DNA from: Treponema saccharophilum DSM 2985
Lineage (GTDB): Bacteria; Spirochaetota; Spirochaetia; Treponematales; Treponemataceae
Direction of reading: 5' to 3'
Length of the DNA stretch: 64,000 nt
Assembly: GCF_000255555.1 (NCBI RefSeq)
Contig: NZ_AGRW01000054.1
Coordinates: 1-64,000, forward strand
This document shows, piece after piece, positions 25,348 through 34,273 of the stretch. Position 1 is the stretch's first letter. The number at the start of each line of letters is the position of its first letter. Made by a program: the position numbers and the translations under genes. The notes beneath the pieces are model-generated. The model was not told the origin of the DNA, searched no databases, and saw nothing but the letters and a program-made list of their open reading frames with translations.

Positions 25348-27336
25348 ATGGCAGACAATGACAAGACAGTCGCGCAGACAGTCGCTGCGGCTCCCTCTCC
25401 AAAGCAGAGTGCGGCGAGGACTGCGCGCAAGGTTGTGCCTCAGGCAACCGTGGCGAGCACTGTCGCGGTGACGAAAGCCGCGGAGACGAAGACAATCGCC
25501 GCGAAGCCCCCGGCAAAAAGCGCGCCGAAGCCTGCGACGAGAACCGCATCGAAATCGCCGGAAACAGTTTCCGTTCCCGCCCCGTCAAAAACGGTCGCGC
25601 GGAAAGCCACCCCGTCAAAAGAACCGCGGAAAATCGGGAAGTATATAAAGGAGAAGAAGCTCGCGCAGGGCGGAATGGGCGCAGTCTACATCGCAAGCGA
25701 CCCGGAGCTGGGGAACAAGGTCATAATAAAAAAACTCCTCCTGAAGAACAACGCTGCCGCCGAGGACAGGTTCAAGCGGGAGGCGAACATACTCCGCGAG
25801 CTGCAGAACCCGCATATCGTGAACACGTACGAGTACTTCAAGCTCAACAGGAGCAGCTATCTCGTCGAGGAGCTTATTGAGGGATGCTCGCTCGACAGCC
25901 TCATCGAAAAATACAAGGAATACCGCGCGAACGACATAAAGGACGACGCTTCGTCGACATGGAAGGGCACGGGGCCGCTCGGAACGGAGCTCGCGCTGCT
26001 TGTTTTTCTCGACGCCTGCTACGGCCTGAATTTCGCGCACAGGAAGAACATCGTCCACAGGGACATCAAGCCCGGGAACCTGCTGATTTCGCGCGATGCC
26101 GAAGTGAAGCTGACCGATTTCGGAATCGCATCCGACGACAAGGCGGACCCGTCTGAAGGCGACGACGACGACGATGACGACGATCCCGTCGATTCCGAGG
26201 GGCTTACTGTTGTCGGCTCCATGCTCGGGACGCCTTCCTACATGTCGCCCGAGCAGGTGCGCGACTCGAGCTCCGTCGACAGGCGGGCAGACATCTATTC
26301 GATGGGTGTCATGCTCTACGAGATGCTGACCGGGGAGAAGCCGTTCGGATGCCCCGTGAAGTTCGACGCAAGGAAGAAGAAATACGTCGAGGACGAGGAG
26401 GTTTCCCGCGCGATAATGAAGGGGCGGTATTCGAGCCCGAGAAAATTCAACCCGTCCGTCCCGCGGAAAATATGCTCGATGATTCGGAAGATGCTCCGCT
26501 ACGATGCGGGAAAGCGCTACGACTCGATGGAGCCGATTATCAGGATTCTCGCCGCCCACCTCTCGAAATTCGACAAGTCGAAAATCCGGCAGGAGCTTGC
26601 GGTGATGGTCCGCGGGCTTTCGGACAACAAGAAGCACAAGATTCAGATTTACGAGCGGCGGAAGCCTGTCGCGCAGATGTTCGCGGCGTGCGTTTTCGGC
26701 GCGCTCGTTGTCATCGGCGGGTCGATGTGGCTGTGGCGGAACGGATACGTCCACAAGACGCTCCTCAGCCCGTGGTACACGCCGGTCGACCTTACGATGA
26801 AGATTCCAGACAAGGGCGTGGACAACGTCTACAGCACGAACCTCCCGATGATGGCGTTCTTCTTCGAGGACGAGGGCGAGCAGGAGGAGGTGGGGAATTC
26901 CTCGCGCAAATTCGAGAAGAAGGGCGGCACGGACGGAAAGAGCCAGATTTTCACCACGCGTCCTGTCTATCTCCAGAAGGGGCGGTACCGCATCAAGGTT
27001 GTTTTCGGTTCGTATATCATTTGGAGGTCCGTCAACGTCGGCAAGAGCGGGGAGAACATCGTCATCGACGACCTCGTTTCGATGAAGGACAGGCGGATAT
27101 CGATAACGGCGCGGGCGTTCGACCTCAAGACGGGCGCGGACCTTACGCAGAAGACGAAGTTCACGCTTTTCTACAAGGGCGACTGGGTCTCGCTCCAGAA
27201 GGTGCCGCCGAAGGATATCGTGTCGGGCCGCGCGTGGAAGGTGCGCGCCAACTGCGACGGGTATTCGACGAAGGAATTCTCGATGCTCATAGACTGGTAT
27301 CAGGACAGCATCATACTGAACGCGGGGCTTGAATAA
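25348..27336 (+). CDS. Membrane Ser/Thr protein kinase (eukaryotic-like)
   Basis: 662 aa. Residues 1-90 are an Ala/Lys/Pro/Thr-rich linker. The kinase domain (about 93-420) has glycine loop LAQGGMGAVYIA, Lys in KVIIKK, catalytic loop NIVHRDIKPGNLL and LTDFGIASDD. Between DFG and the SYMSPEQ (APE-equivalent) motif lies an acidic insertion with eight consecutive Asp, unusual for an activation segment. One transmembrane helix sits at about 444-464 (MFAACVFGALVVIGGSMWLW). The remaining 200 residues should be extracytoplasmic and are not recognised. AAGGAGA precedes the ATG. The 118-nt gap before the gene holds a hairpin (CTGCCC/GGGCAG) but no evident promoter. Confidence 0.9.
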   Translation: MADNDKTVAQTVAAAPSPKQSAARTARKVVPQATVASTVAVTKAAETKTIAAKPPAKSAPKPATRTASKSPETVSVPAPSKTVARKATPSKEPRKIGKYIKEKKLAQGGMGAVYIASDPELGNKVIIKKLLLKNNAAAEDRFKREANILRELQNPHIVNTYEYFKLNRSSYLVEELIEGCSLDSLIEKYKEYRANDIKDDASSTWKGTGPLGTELALLVFLDACYGLNFAHRKNIVHRDIKPGNLLISRDAEVKLTDFGIASDDKADPSEGDDDDDDDDPVDSEGLTVVGSMLGTPSYMSPEQVRDSSSVDRRADIYSMGVMLYEMLTGEKPFGCPVKFDARKKKYVEDEEVSRAIMKGRYSSPRKFNPSVPRKICSMIRKMLRYDAGKRYDSMEPIIRILAAHLSKFDKSKIRQELAVMVRGLSDNKKHKIQIYERRKPVAQMFAACVFGALVVIGGSMWLWRNGYVHKTLLSPWYTPVDLTMKIPDKGVDNVYSTNLPMMAFFFEDEGEQEEVGNSSRKFEKKGGTDGKSQIFTTRPVYLQKGRYRIKVVFGSYIIWRSVNVGKSGENIVIDDLVSMKDRRISITARAFDLKTGADLTQKTKFTLFYKGDWVSLQKVPPKDIVSGRAWKVRANCDGYSTKEFSMLIDWYQDSIILNAGLE

Positions 27337-27368
27337 CGGGAGCCGGCTCTTTTCATTGCGGACTGCAG

Positions 27369-27403
27369 GCGGGCGGAGCTGCCCCTTGCGGCCCGTTTTT
27401 TTT
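27369..27403 (+). terminator. intrinsic terminator after the kinase gene
   Basis: GCGGGC pairs with GCCCG(T) over a GC-rich loop and is followed by eight T. Confidence 0.75.
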
Positions 27404-27449
27404 CGTCCGCGCCGTTTTTTACGCCGGGATTGCGCCGCCTCCTTTTTCC

Positions 27450-27479
27450 TTGCCGATGAATCTCCCAATTTGTTATATT
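27450..27479 (+). promoter_or_regulatory. promoter of lon, 7 nt before its ATG
   Basis: TTGCCG (27450-27455), 18-nt spacer, TATATT (27474-27479). The ATG at 27487 follows after only 7 nt, without a ribosome binding site, suggesting a leaderless transcript. Confidence 0.55.
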
Positions 27480-27486
27480 CTTTGTC

Positions 27487-30213
27487 ATGGCTGATAACGA
27501 AAACAAAGAAACAGAGAACGAAATCAACGTTCAGGACGCCTCCCAGAACGGGACTTCCCAGGAAGCAGAGCAGCAGGAAGCGGAGCCGAAAGAGACGGAG
27601 CCGCAGGAACCGGAATCCGGGAACGCGGGCGACAGCAAGAACGTCTTCGAGATAAAAATTTCCGCGCACAGGCGTGGCGGGGATGACGGGGAGGACGGCG
27701 ACGGCGGAAATGACGGCAGCGACGGGAAGATAAAGCGCAAGATAGAGCGCGCGCTCACGTCGTCGATAACGTCAGCCCTCAACAACGCGCTCCTTTCGAT
27801 GGACGAATTCATCCCGAAAAAAATCCACATACTGCCGCTTTCGGGGCATCCGATTTTTCCGGGCATATTCACGCCGATTATGGTCAGCTCCGCGGAGGAT
27901 ACCCAGACCGTGGAGAACGCGGCCGACGGGAACAACGGCTACATGGGGTTCGTCCTCACGAAGGGGGAGGAGGAATCCCCGTCCGCGTCCGAGCTTTACA
28001 AGGTCGGGACGCTCGTGAAAATCGTGAAGAAGATAAACCTCCCCGACGGCAACGTGAACGTGTTCGTCTCGTCGATACGGCGCTTCCGCATTCGGAAATT
28101 CATCTCGGCGTCGGCTCCGTTCTACGCGTCCGTCGAATACCTCGAGGACGAGGAGACCGATTCGTTCGAGGTGAAGGCATTGACGCGCGCGCTCGTCAGC
28201 GAGATGAAGGAGATAAGCGAGAACAACCCGCTTTTCTCAGAGGAGATGCGCGTCAACATGGTGAACATCCAGAACCCGGGGCGCATCGCCGATTTCGTCG
28301 CGACGATACTGAACATCGGGCGCGGCGAGCAGCAGGAAATCCTTGAGGAGACGAACGTCCGCCGCAGGCTCGAGCAGGTTCTCGTCTACATAAAGCGGGA
28401 CCAGGACCTCATCCACATCCAGAAGCGGATTCAGGAGGAGCTCCGGGACAACTTCGAGAAGAACCAGCGCGACCACTTCCTCCGCCAGGAAATGAAGATG
28501 ATTCAGGACGAGCTCGGTTCCGGCGTGGACGGAAGCGACTACCAGAAGCTGAAGGCGAAGATTGACGCGTTCAAATTCGAGGGCGAGATAAAGGAGACGC
28601 TCGACAACGAGCTTGAGAAGTTCAAGCTGATGGATCCGAGCGCGTCCGAGTACTTCATGGAGCGGAACTACCTTGAGCTTGTCGTCTCCCTGCCGTGGCG
28701 CGACGAGGCGAAGCCTGGGTTCGACATAAAGAACGCGTGCCGCATACTCGAGAAGGACCACTACGGGCTCGACGACGTGAAGAAGCGCATCCTCGAATTC
28801 CTTTCCGTGAGGAAGCTCCGCGACGACAGCAAGGGCTCCATAATGATTCTCGTCGGGCCGCCCGGCGTCGGAAAGACGTCGATAGGGCATTCCATTGCGG
28901 ACGCGATGGGGAAGCCGTTCTACCGGTTCAGCGTCGGGGGGCTGCGCGACGAGGCTGAGATTCGCGGTCACCGGCGCACATACATCGGCGCGCTTCCCGG
29001 AAAAATCCTCCAGGGGCTGAAGATAACGAAGTCGAAGTCGCCCGTGTTCATGATTGACGAAATCGACAAGATGGGCGCGAGCTATTCGGGCGGGGATCCC
29101 GCGAGCGCGCTTCTTGAGGTTCTCGACCCCGAGCAGAACGTCAGCTTCCGCGACACCTACCTCGACCTTCCGTTCGACGTTTCGAACGTCTTCTTCATCC
29201 TCACCGCGAACACGCTCGACACGATTCCCGAGCCGCTCCTCGACCGCGCCGAAATCGTGTTCCTTTCGGGGTACATCGACCAGGAGAAGATTGAGATTGC
29301 GCGGAAATACCTCATCCCCAAGACGCTCGAGAAGAACGGGCTGTCGAAGAACCAGGTGAAATTCACGAAGGAGGCGCTTTTGCGGATTGCGGAGGAATAC
29401 GCCCGCGAGTCCGGCGTCCGCCATTACGAGAAGTGCATCGACAAGATATGCCGCAAGATTGTCCTTGAGGGGCTCACCGGGATTCCCGCGGATGCGAAGC
29501 GTATTTCCGACGTGAAGGTCGGCGACGGCGCGGACTCCCTTTCGGGGATGGCGTTTACCGTCGGCGCGGACGACCTCAAGAAATACCTCGGGATGCCGGT
29601 GTTCGACGAGGAGGACGTGAAGAAGGCGGATGTCCCGGGAACGGCGATAGGGCTTGCGTGGACGAGCATGGGCGGCGACACGCTCCTCCTTGAGGCGATA
29701 ACGTATCCGGAGCAGGGCGGCGGCCTTGTCCTCACCGGGCAGATGGGCGACGTCATGAAGGAATCCGCGCAGATTGCGATGAACTGGTGCCGCTCGTATG
29801 CCGTGGAGCACAAAATCAGGGGCGCGGAATGGTTCGACCAGAACGTCGTCCACCTTCACATCCCCGAGGGCGCGACGCCGAAGGACGGGCCGAGCGCCGG
29901 AATCACGATGGCGACGACGTTCATGTCGCTTCTCACGGGCAGGCTCATAAAGCCGAACGTTGCGATGACGGGCGAGCTCGATTTGACCGGGCGCGTGATG
30001 CCGATTGGCGGGCTTCGCGAGAAGACTGTCGCGGCGAAGAGGAACGGGATAAAGACGATATACATTCCCAAGGCGAACCTCCGCGACCTTGAGGAGATTC
30101 CCGAAATCGTCAAGACCGGCGTGAAATTCATTCCGGTGACGCATGCGATGGACGTTTTGAGCACGGTCTTCCAGCCGGAGCCGAAGAAGGCGTCCGAGGG
30201 ATACGGGTTCTAG
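27487..30213 (+). CDS. lon: ATP-dependent protease Lon
   Basis: AAA+ serine protease of 908 aa. The first 90 residues are an acidic, low-complexity extension (Glu/Gln/Pro, then Gly/Asp) not typical of the family. The LON substrate-binding domain follows (IHILPLSGHPIFPGIFTPI onward). Walker A GPPGVGKTSIG is near residue 458, Walker B PVFMIDEIDKMG. The protease domain has the catalytic Ser in PKDGPSAGITMA and the Lys in GGLREKTVAAKR. It degrades misfolded and regulatory proteins. Confidence 0.96.
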   Translation: MADNENKETENEINVQDASQNGTSQEAEQQEAEPKETEPQEPESGNAGDSKNVFEIKISAHRRGGDDGEDGDGGNDGSDGKIKRKIERALTSSITSALNNALLSMDEFIPKKIHILPLSGHPIFPGIFTPIMVSSAEDTQTVENAADGNNGYMGFVLTKGEEESPSASELYKVGTLVKIVKKINLPDGNVNVFVSSIRRFRIRKFISASAPFYASVEYLEDEETDSFEVKALTRALVSEMKEISENNPLFSEEMRVNMVNIQNPGRIADFVATILNIGRGEQQEILEETNVRRRLEQVLVYIKRDQDLIHIQKRIQEELRDNFEKNQRDHFLRQEMKMIQDELGSGVDGSDYQKLKAKIDAFKFEGEIKETLDNELEKFKLMDPSASEYFMERNYLELVVSLPWRDEAKPGFDIKNACRILEKDHYGLDDVKKRILEFLSVRKLRDDSKGSIMILVGPPGVGKTSIGHSIADAMGKPFYRFSVGGLRDEAEIRGHRRTYIGALPGKILQGLKITKSKSPVFMIDEIDKMGASYSGGDPASALLEVLDPEQNVSFRDTYLDLPFDVSNVFFILTANTLDTIPEPLLDRAEIVFLSGYIDQEKIEIARKYLIPKTLEKNGLSKNQVKFTKEALLRIAEEYARESGVRHYEKCIDKICRKIVLEGLTGIPADAKRISDVKVGDGADSLSGMAFTVGADDLKKYLGMPVFDEEDVKKADVPGTAIGLAWTSMGGDTLLLEAITYPEQGGGLVLTGQMGDVMKESAQIAMNWCRSYAVEHKIRGAEWFDQNVVHLHIPEGATPKDGPSAGITMATTFMSLLTGRLIKPNVAMTGELDLTGRVMPIGGLREKTVAAKRNGIKTIYIPKANLRDLEEIPEIVKTGVKFIPVTHAMDVLSTVFQPEPKKASEGYGF

Positions 30214-30231
30214 GTCCGTACCCGCGTTTTT
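30204..30231 (+). terminator. intrinsic terminator overlapping the lon stop codon
   Basis: CGGGT/ACCCG over an 11-nt loop that contains the stop codon, then CG and five T. Confidence 0.6.
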
Positions 30232-30470
30232 GTGCGCCGCTTCCGAAAAAAGGTATTTCAGAACGGCGCGTTTCAAGGTACCCTGTTCCGGAGCCGATGG
30301 GGACACGGACGGGGGTATGGCATAGTACATTAACCGCAAGAAAGTTTGTCATGCCGGGCGGCTTCGGTAGCTGCCGAGTTCCGAAAGACGCTTTTCACGT
30401 TAATCTACTATATTTTTCGGGGGAGGGCGGCGCGTGACGGATGGCTGCCCCTATCGCAAGGAGATTTGAT
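30232..30470. other. gene-free, structure-rich intergenic region
   Basis: No ORF of credible composition. A hairpin GCGCCG/CGGCGC (30240-30274 area), a GGCAT/ATGCC pairing with a 27-nt interior, and CGGC-TTCGGTA-GCTGCCG follow one another. A possible -10 box TATATT lies at 30409-30414. It could be a structured leader of the methyltransferase gene or a small RNA; I recognise no known RNA family. Confidence 0.3.
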
Positions 30471-31733
30471 ATGACACCAAGGGTGTTTCTGAAAAAGAAG
30501 GAGGAGTCGGAGCTCAAACAAGGGTTTCCGTGGGTTTTCGACAATGAAATCGAGAGCGTCAGGTTCGAGGCGTCTGACGGGAGCGGGGTGAAGACTGTCC
30601 CGCTTGCCGACTCCATGCTTGACGCCGGCGTTCCGGACGGGAGCGTCGTGGAGGTTTTTGCCAATGCCGGCGGTTTTCTCGGCACGGGCGTCCTCAACAG
30701 AAAGTCCAAGATTTCCGTCCGCATCATAGGAACGGAGCACGCCGACAAAATCCTCGCCGACAAAGCCGCGTTTTACGAGCGGAGAATCCGCGACGCGCAT
30801 GAGCTGAGGAAGCTTCGCTACTCGCCGGATGATTCCTACCGGCTCGTCTACGGCGAGTCCGACTTCATCCCGGGGCTTATCGTCGAGCGGTATGTCGATA
30901 TAAAGAAGAACGTGTACCTTGTCGTTCAGTTCTCGACGCTCTCGTGCGAGGTTTTCCGCCGCGAGATTCTTTCCGCGCTCCGGAAAGTCGTGCGCCCCTA
31001 CGGTATTTTCGAGAAGAGCGACGCGCCTACCCGCGAGAAGGAGGGGCTTCCGCTCCGCTCCGCGTGGGATGGCGAGGTCCGCGAGGGGAAGATTGTAATC
31101 CGGGAGAACGGCGTCCTGATTGAGGTCGATATGATTAACGGCCAGAAAACAGGGTATTTCCTCGACCAGAAGGACAACCGCCGCTATGTCGCGTCTCTCT
31201 GCGGGGGAAAGCGCGTGCTCGACACGTTCACCCATACGGGCGCGTTCGGGCTGAACGCCGTGAAGGGCGGGGCGAAGGAGGTCGTCAGCGTAGATTTGTC
31301 TGCCGACGCTGTTTCCCTCGTCGAGCGTAACATTGAGCTCAACGGCGCGCAGGGGAAGATGAAGGCTGTCTGCGCCGACGTGTTCGCGCTGCTCAAGGAA
31401 TACGAGGAGAAGGGCGAGAAATTCGACGTGATAATCCTCGACCCGCCAGCGTTCACTAAATCCGCGAAGAACATCCAGAAGGCGTACGGCGGATACAAGG
31501 AGATAAATCTCCGCGCGATGAGGCTCCTCACGGAGAACGGAATCCTCGTGACGTGCTCGTGCTCGTATTTCTTCGACGCGCCGCATTTCTACGGGATGCT
31601 GATGAAGGCTGCGGAGGACGCGAAGAGGCGCGTGCAGATAATCGCGAAGTTCGGGGCGGGCGCCGACCATCCCGTACTTGCCGGATACCCGAAGTCCGAG
31701 TACCTCAAATGTGCGGTGTGCCGTGTCGTATAA
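30471..31733 (+). CDS. Class I SAM-dependent rRNA methyltransferase, RlmI-like
   Basis: 420 aa. Residues about 1-75 form a PUA-like domain (PRVFLKKKEESELKQGFPWV; PDGSVVEVFANAGGFLGTGV), a middle domain carries YGESDFIPGLIVERY, and the C-terminal Rossmann domain has QKTGYFLDQKDNR, VLDTFTHTGAFGLNAVKGGA and VIILDPPAFTKS. This architecture matches the RlmI/RlmK group, which makes 5-methylcytosine in 23S rRNA. The exact target base is not deducible. The ATG at 30471 has AAGGAGA upstream, so it is preferred over an earlier in-frame ATG at 30441. The end overlaps miaA. Confidence 0.85.
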   Translation: MTPRVFLKKKEESELKQGFPWVFDNEIESVRFEASDGSGVKTVPLADSMLDAGVPDGSVVEVFANAGGFLGTGVLNRKSKISVRIIGTEHADKILADKAAFYERRIRDAHELRKLRYSPDDSYRLVYGESDFIPGLIVERYVDIKKNVYLVVQFSTLSCEVFRREILSALRKVVRPYGIFEKSDAPTREKEGLPLRSAWDGEVREGKIVIRENGVLIEVDMINGQKTGYFLDQKDNRRYVASLCGGKRVLDTFTHTGAFGLNAVKGGAKEVVSVDLSADAVSLVERNIELNGAQGKMKAVCADVFALLKEYEEKGEKFDVIILDPPAFTKSAKNIQKAYGGYKEINLRAMRLLTENGILVTCSCSYFFDAPHFYGMLMKAAEDAKRRVQIIAKFGAGADHPVLAGYPKSEYLKCAVCRVV

Positions 31734-32706
31734 CTGCGTCTTCGTAATCGGGCCAACTGCCGTAGGAAAAACCGCAATCGGCGTGCGGATAGCGGACAGG
31801 TTTTCCGGCGAGATAATAAGCGCGGATTCCCGCCAGGTTTACCGGGGGCTGGACATCGGCACCGGAAAGGATTTGGCGGAGTACCGGTTCGTCCGCGCCG
31901 ACGGGACGGTGAACGAGATTCCGCATCATGCGATAGACGTGTGCGACCTTTCCGTTGAGTACAGCCTTTTCGATTTCCAGCGCGATTTCTATTCCGCGTT
32001 CTCGTCGATAACCGCGCGGGGAAAGCTTCCCGTGTGCGTCGGCGGGACGGGCATGTACGTCGACTCGATTCTGCGCCGCTACGACATGATTGAGCTTCCC
32101 GACGGTTTCGGCGACCGCGACGGGCTTATGTCGAAGGACGAGGATGAGCTGAAGGCAATCCTCATCGCCGAGAAGGAGAAGCTCCACAACACGACCGAAT
32201 TCGGCGACAAGGAGCGGATGGTCAAGGCGATTCTGCTCAACCGCTATTCGAAGACGGAGGAGTACGCGGCAAAAAAAGCCTCCCTCTCGGAGTCCCTGCC
32301 CGCCGTGTCGCCCCTCGTCATAGGAACGACGCTCGACAGGAGCCTCGTTCGCTCCCGCATTGCCGGAAGGCTTCGGGCGCGTCTCGATGAGGGGCTTGTC
32401 GAGGAGGTCGATTCGCTGCACCGGCAGGGATGGTCGTTCCGCCGCCTGGAGTCGCTCGGGCTTGAGTACCGGTTCGTCAGCGAGTACCTTCAGGGGCAGT
32501 ACGGCGCCGTCGGGAGCGCGGATGCGAGGGAGCGCCTTTTCACGCTGCTCTGCACGGCGATATGCCAGTTCGCCAAGCGCCAGGAAACGTGGTTCAGGGG
32601 GATGGAGCGGAAGGGCGTCAGTATAACATGGCTTCCGGAGGTTCCCGGCATTGAGGAGCGGTTCCGTGCCGCGTCGTCGATAATCGAATCCTCGCTCGGC
32701 CTGTGA
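31723..32706 (+). CDS. miaA: tRNA dimethylallyltransferase MiaA
   Basis: Transfers a dimethylallyl group to A37 of tRNAs that read UNN codons. The P-loop GPTAVGKTAIG, SADSRQVYRGLDIGTGKD, HHAIDVCDL and VGGTGMYVDSIL are diagnostic. About 327 aa from a GTG at 31723 (VSYNCVFVIGPTAVGKT); GTG 31711 and TTG 31678 are alternatives, all inside the end of the methyltransferase gene. No ATG lies in frame upstream, so the start is uncertain. The terminator at 32727 ends the pair. Confidence 0.9.
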   Translation: MSYNCVFVIGPTAVGKTAIGVRIADRFSGEIISADSRQVYRGLDIGTGKDLAEYRFVRADGTVNEIPHHAIDVCDLSVEYSLFDFQRDFYSAFSSITARGKLPVCVGGTGMYVDSILRRYDMIELPDGFGDRDGLMSKDEDELKAILIAEKEKLHNTTEFGDKERMVKAILLNRYSKTEEYAAKKASLSESLPAVSPLVIGTTLDRSLVRSRIAGRLRARLDEGLVEEVDSLHRQGWSFRRLESLGLEYRFVSEYLQGQYGAVGSADARERLFTLLCTAICQFAKRQETWFRGMERKGVSITWLPEVPGIEERFRAASSIIESSLGL

Positions 32707-32726
32707 TTTCCCGTGCGGAAAATGAA

Positions 32727-32749
32727 AGCCCCGCTTCATGCGGGGCTTT
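32727..32749 (+). terminator. intrinsic terminator after miaA
   Basis: GCCCCGC-TTCAT-GCGGGGC followed by TTTTC. Confidence 0.85.
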
Positions 32750-32869
32750 TCGTGTTTTTAAATGCGATTGCGTGGGCTGCGCGCCTTAATCCGTGGGGAC
32801 GGCGGCGTTCCCTGAATCAGGTTTTTTGTTATCTTTTTTTCGTTGTGTCTTCTTTCGCGCGGGAATGCG

Positions 32870-33082
32870 TCATGCCGTGACGGCGCTGCTCTCGACGACT
32901 TTCGTGATGTATCCCGTCCTGAGGCAGGAGTCGAAAAGAGCCTTGCTGAGATAGTCGGTCGTCACGTCCTCGTATCCGTCCTTGTCGCGCACGATGCGGA
33001 CGACGTAGCCGTCATCCATCTCGCGGACAATGGACATGTAATCAACGTTTTTTCCTATGCTTTTTAATGTGTAAGTTGCCAT
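32870..33082 (-). CDS. Small conserved-looking hypothetical protein
   Basis: 70 aa starting MATYTLKSIGKNVDYMSIVR, with GGAGA 6 nt before the ATG at 33082. It has alternating beta-strand-like segments (YVVRIVRDKDGYEDVTTDYL) and a C-terminal helix with one Cys. No signal peptide, membrane helix or known motif. The product looks like a compact cytosolic domain. It is isolated on the minus strand between miaA and tatD. Function unknown. Confidence 0.65.
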   Translation of the reverse strand: MATYTLKSIGKNVDYMSIVREMDDGYVVRIVRDKDGYEDVTTDYLSKALFDSCLRTGYITKVVESSAVTA

Positions 33083-33121
33083 TTTTTTGTCTCCGTACAC
33101 TTTATGATTGTGAACGGTCAT

Positions 33122-33158
33122 TTTCCGGAACCCCGTTGCGGGCGGTTCCCCGGAGAAA
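33122..33158. other. intergenic hairpin between divergent genes
   Basis: TTTTCCGGAACC and GGTTCCCCGGAGAAAA form a long imperfect stem between the small hypothetical gene (-) and tatD (+). There is no T-tract, so it is more likely an operator or a leader structure than a terminator. Confidence 0.35.
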
Positions 33159-33207
33159 ACCGATACAGTAAGATTGTCGGAATCTTGATTGGGGAGTTTA
33201 GCTTTTT

Positions 33208-33972
33208 ATGTTCTATTTTGACGCGCACAACCATCTCTGCCATGATTCCTATCCCGACATTCCCGGCGGAGCGTACGGGTGCATATCGTCTTTCGGGAGC
33301 GAGGACGAGTGGAATTCGTTTGCCTACCACGACAGGAGCGCTGTCCTCCGCTCGTTCGGAATCCATCCGCAGTCGTTCGCGAATGCTGGTGCCGTCCCCG
33401 ATGATTTCGAGCGCGGTTTTGCCTTTATGGAAAAACTTGCCTCGGAGGGGAAGCTGTACGCCGTCGGGGAAATCGGGCTTGATTTTTTTGAGGAGCGGTT
33501 CCGCGCTGTTTCATCTCTGCAGGAGGAATTCTGGCTGCGGCAGGTAGATTTTGCGGGAAGAATGTCGCTTCCCGTCGTCGTTCATTGCAGGAAGGCGATG
33601 GAGCGGATCCACTCTGACGCGCGCATCCTGTCGTCGCTTCCCGCGGTCGTGTTCCATTCGTTTCCCGGAAATTCTGCCGATGCGCGGTGCCTTCTCCGTC
33701 GTGGGGTCAACGCCTTCTTCTCGTTCGGGAAGCACCAGATTCTGAACGGGAAGAAGGCGACTTTCGAGATGCTTTCCCGCGCCGGCGAATTCAGGGGCAG
33801 GATTTTCCTCGAGACGGACTGCCCGTACCAGACGCTGCGCGGCGAGCGCTCCACTTCCTCGTCGGAAATCGTCCGCGTCTACGAAGCCGCGTCGAGGTTG
33901 TTCGGCGCGGACTTTTTTGATATCACAGCCGAAAGTTTCTCACGGCTTCCGAAGCCAGCTCGTATTCCGTGA
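33208..33972 (+). CDS. TatD-family metal-dependent hydrolase
   Basis: 254 aa with a TIM-barrel metal-site order typical of TatD deoxyribonucleases: FDAHNHLC (HxH), VGEIGLDFF (Glu), VVVHCRKAM (His), VVFHSFPG (His) and IFLETDCPY (Asp). The protein is cytosolic and would hydrolyse DNA or a related phosphoester. GGGGAG lies 11 nt before the ATG. Its last 50 bp overlap the end of the convergent hpt gene, so the two mRNAs are complementary at their 3' ends. Confidence 0.87.
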   Translation: MFYFDAHNHLCHDSYPDIPGGAYGCISSFGSEDEWNSFAYHDRSAVLRSFGIHPQSFANAGAVPDDFERGFAFMEKLASEGKLYAVGEIGLDFFEERFRAVSSLQEEFWLRQVDFAGRMSLPVVVHCRKAMERIHSDARILSSLPAVVFHSFPGNSADARCLLRRGVNAFFSFGKHQILNGKKATFEMLSRAGEFRGRIFLETDCPYQTLRGERSTSSSEIVRVYEAASRLFGADFFDITAESFSRLPKPARIP

Positions 33973-34273
33973 GGACTTTTCCCGCGAGCGCCGCGACGTT
34001 CCCTCCCGCCTTCCCGCGCAGGACGTCCTCCAGCCGCTGGCCTGCCGCCGCGAGCCGCTCCGCCCCGATTTGCCTTCCGGCTCCTTTTAGCGCATGGATG
34101 TAGCTCGCCGCCCCGTCCCTGTTCCCCGCGCTGACAAGCTTCCCGAACGACTCCGGGTCGAACTTTGCGTCGGAGAGGAATGTGTCGAGGAGCAGCCTGT
34201 AAAGCTCCCCGTCGTTGTCCACGAGCGAAAGCCCTTTCTCCGAATCGAGGATTTTTCCGTCCGTGTCATCCAT
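33923..34273 (-). CDS. Hpt-domain histidine phosphotransfer protein
   Basis: 116 aa forming one Hpt domain: an N-terminal helix (LLLDTFLSDAKFDPESFGKL), then SYIHALKGAGRQIGAERL with the phosphorylatable His in HALKGAGR, followed by two more helices. Hpt proteins relay phosphoryl groups between response-regulator receivers. The gene overlaps the fumarase gene by 8 nt and is probably co-transcribed with it. No histidine kinase or receiver gene lies nearby, so its partners are unknown. Confidence 0.85.
   Translation of the reverse strand: MDDTDGKILDSEKGLSLVDNDGELYRLLLDTFLSDAKFDPESFGKLVSAGNRDGAASYIHALKGAGRQIGAERLAAAGQRLEDVLRGKAGGNVAALAGKVLTEYELASEAVRNFRL

Noticed and set aside
25615-27669. 684-codon antisense frame across the kinase gene
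   Set aside because: Arg/Val/Leu-rich shadow of a well-supported kinase.
28237-30339. 700-codon antisense frame across lon
   Set aside because: Same codon-bias artefact; lon is intact on +.
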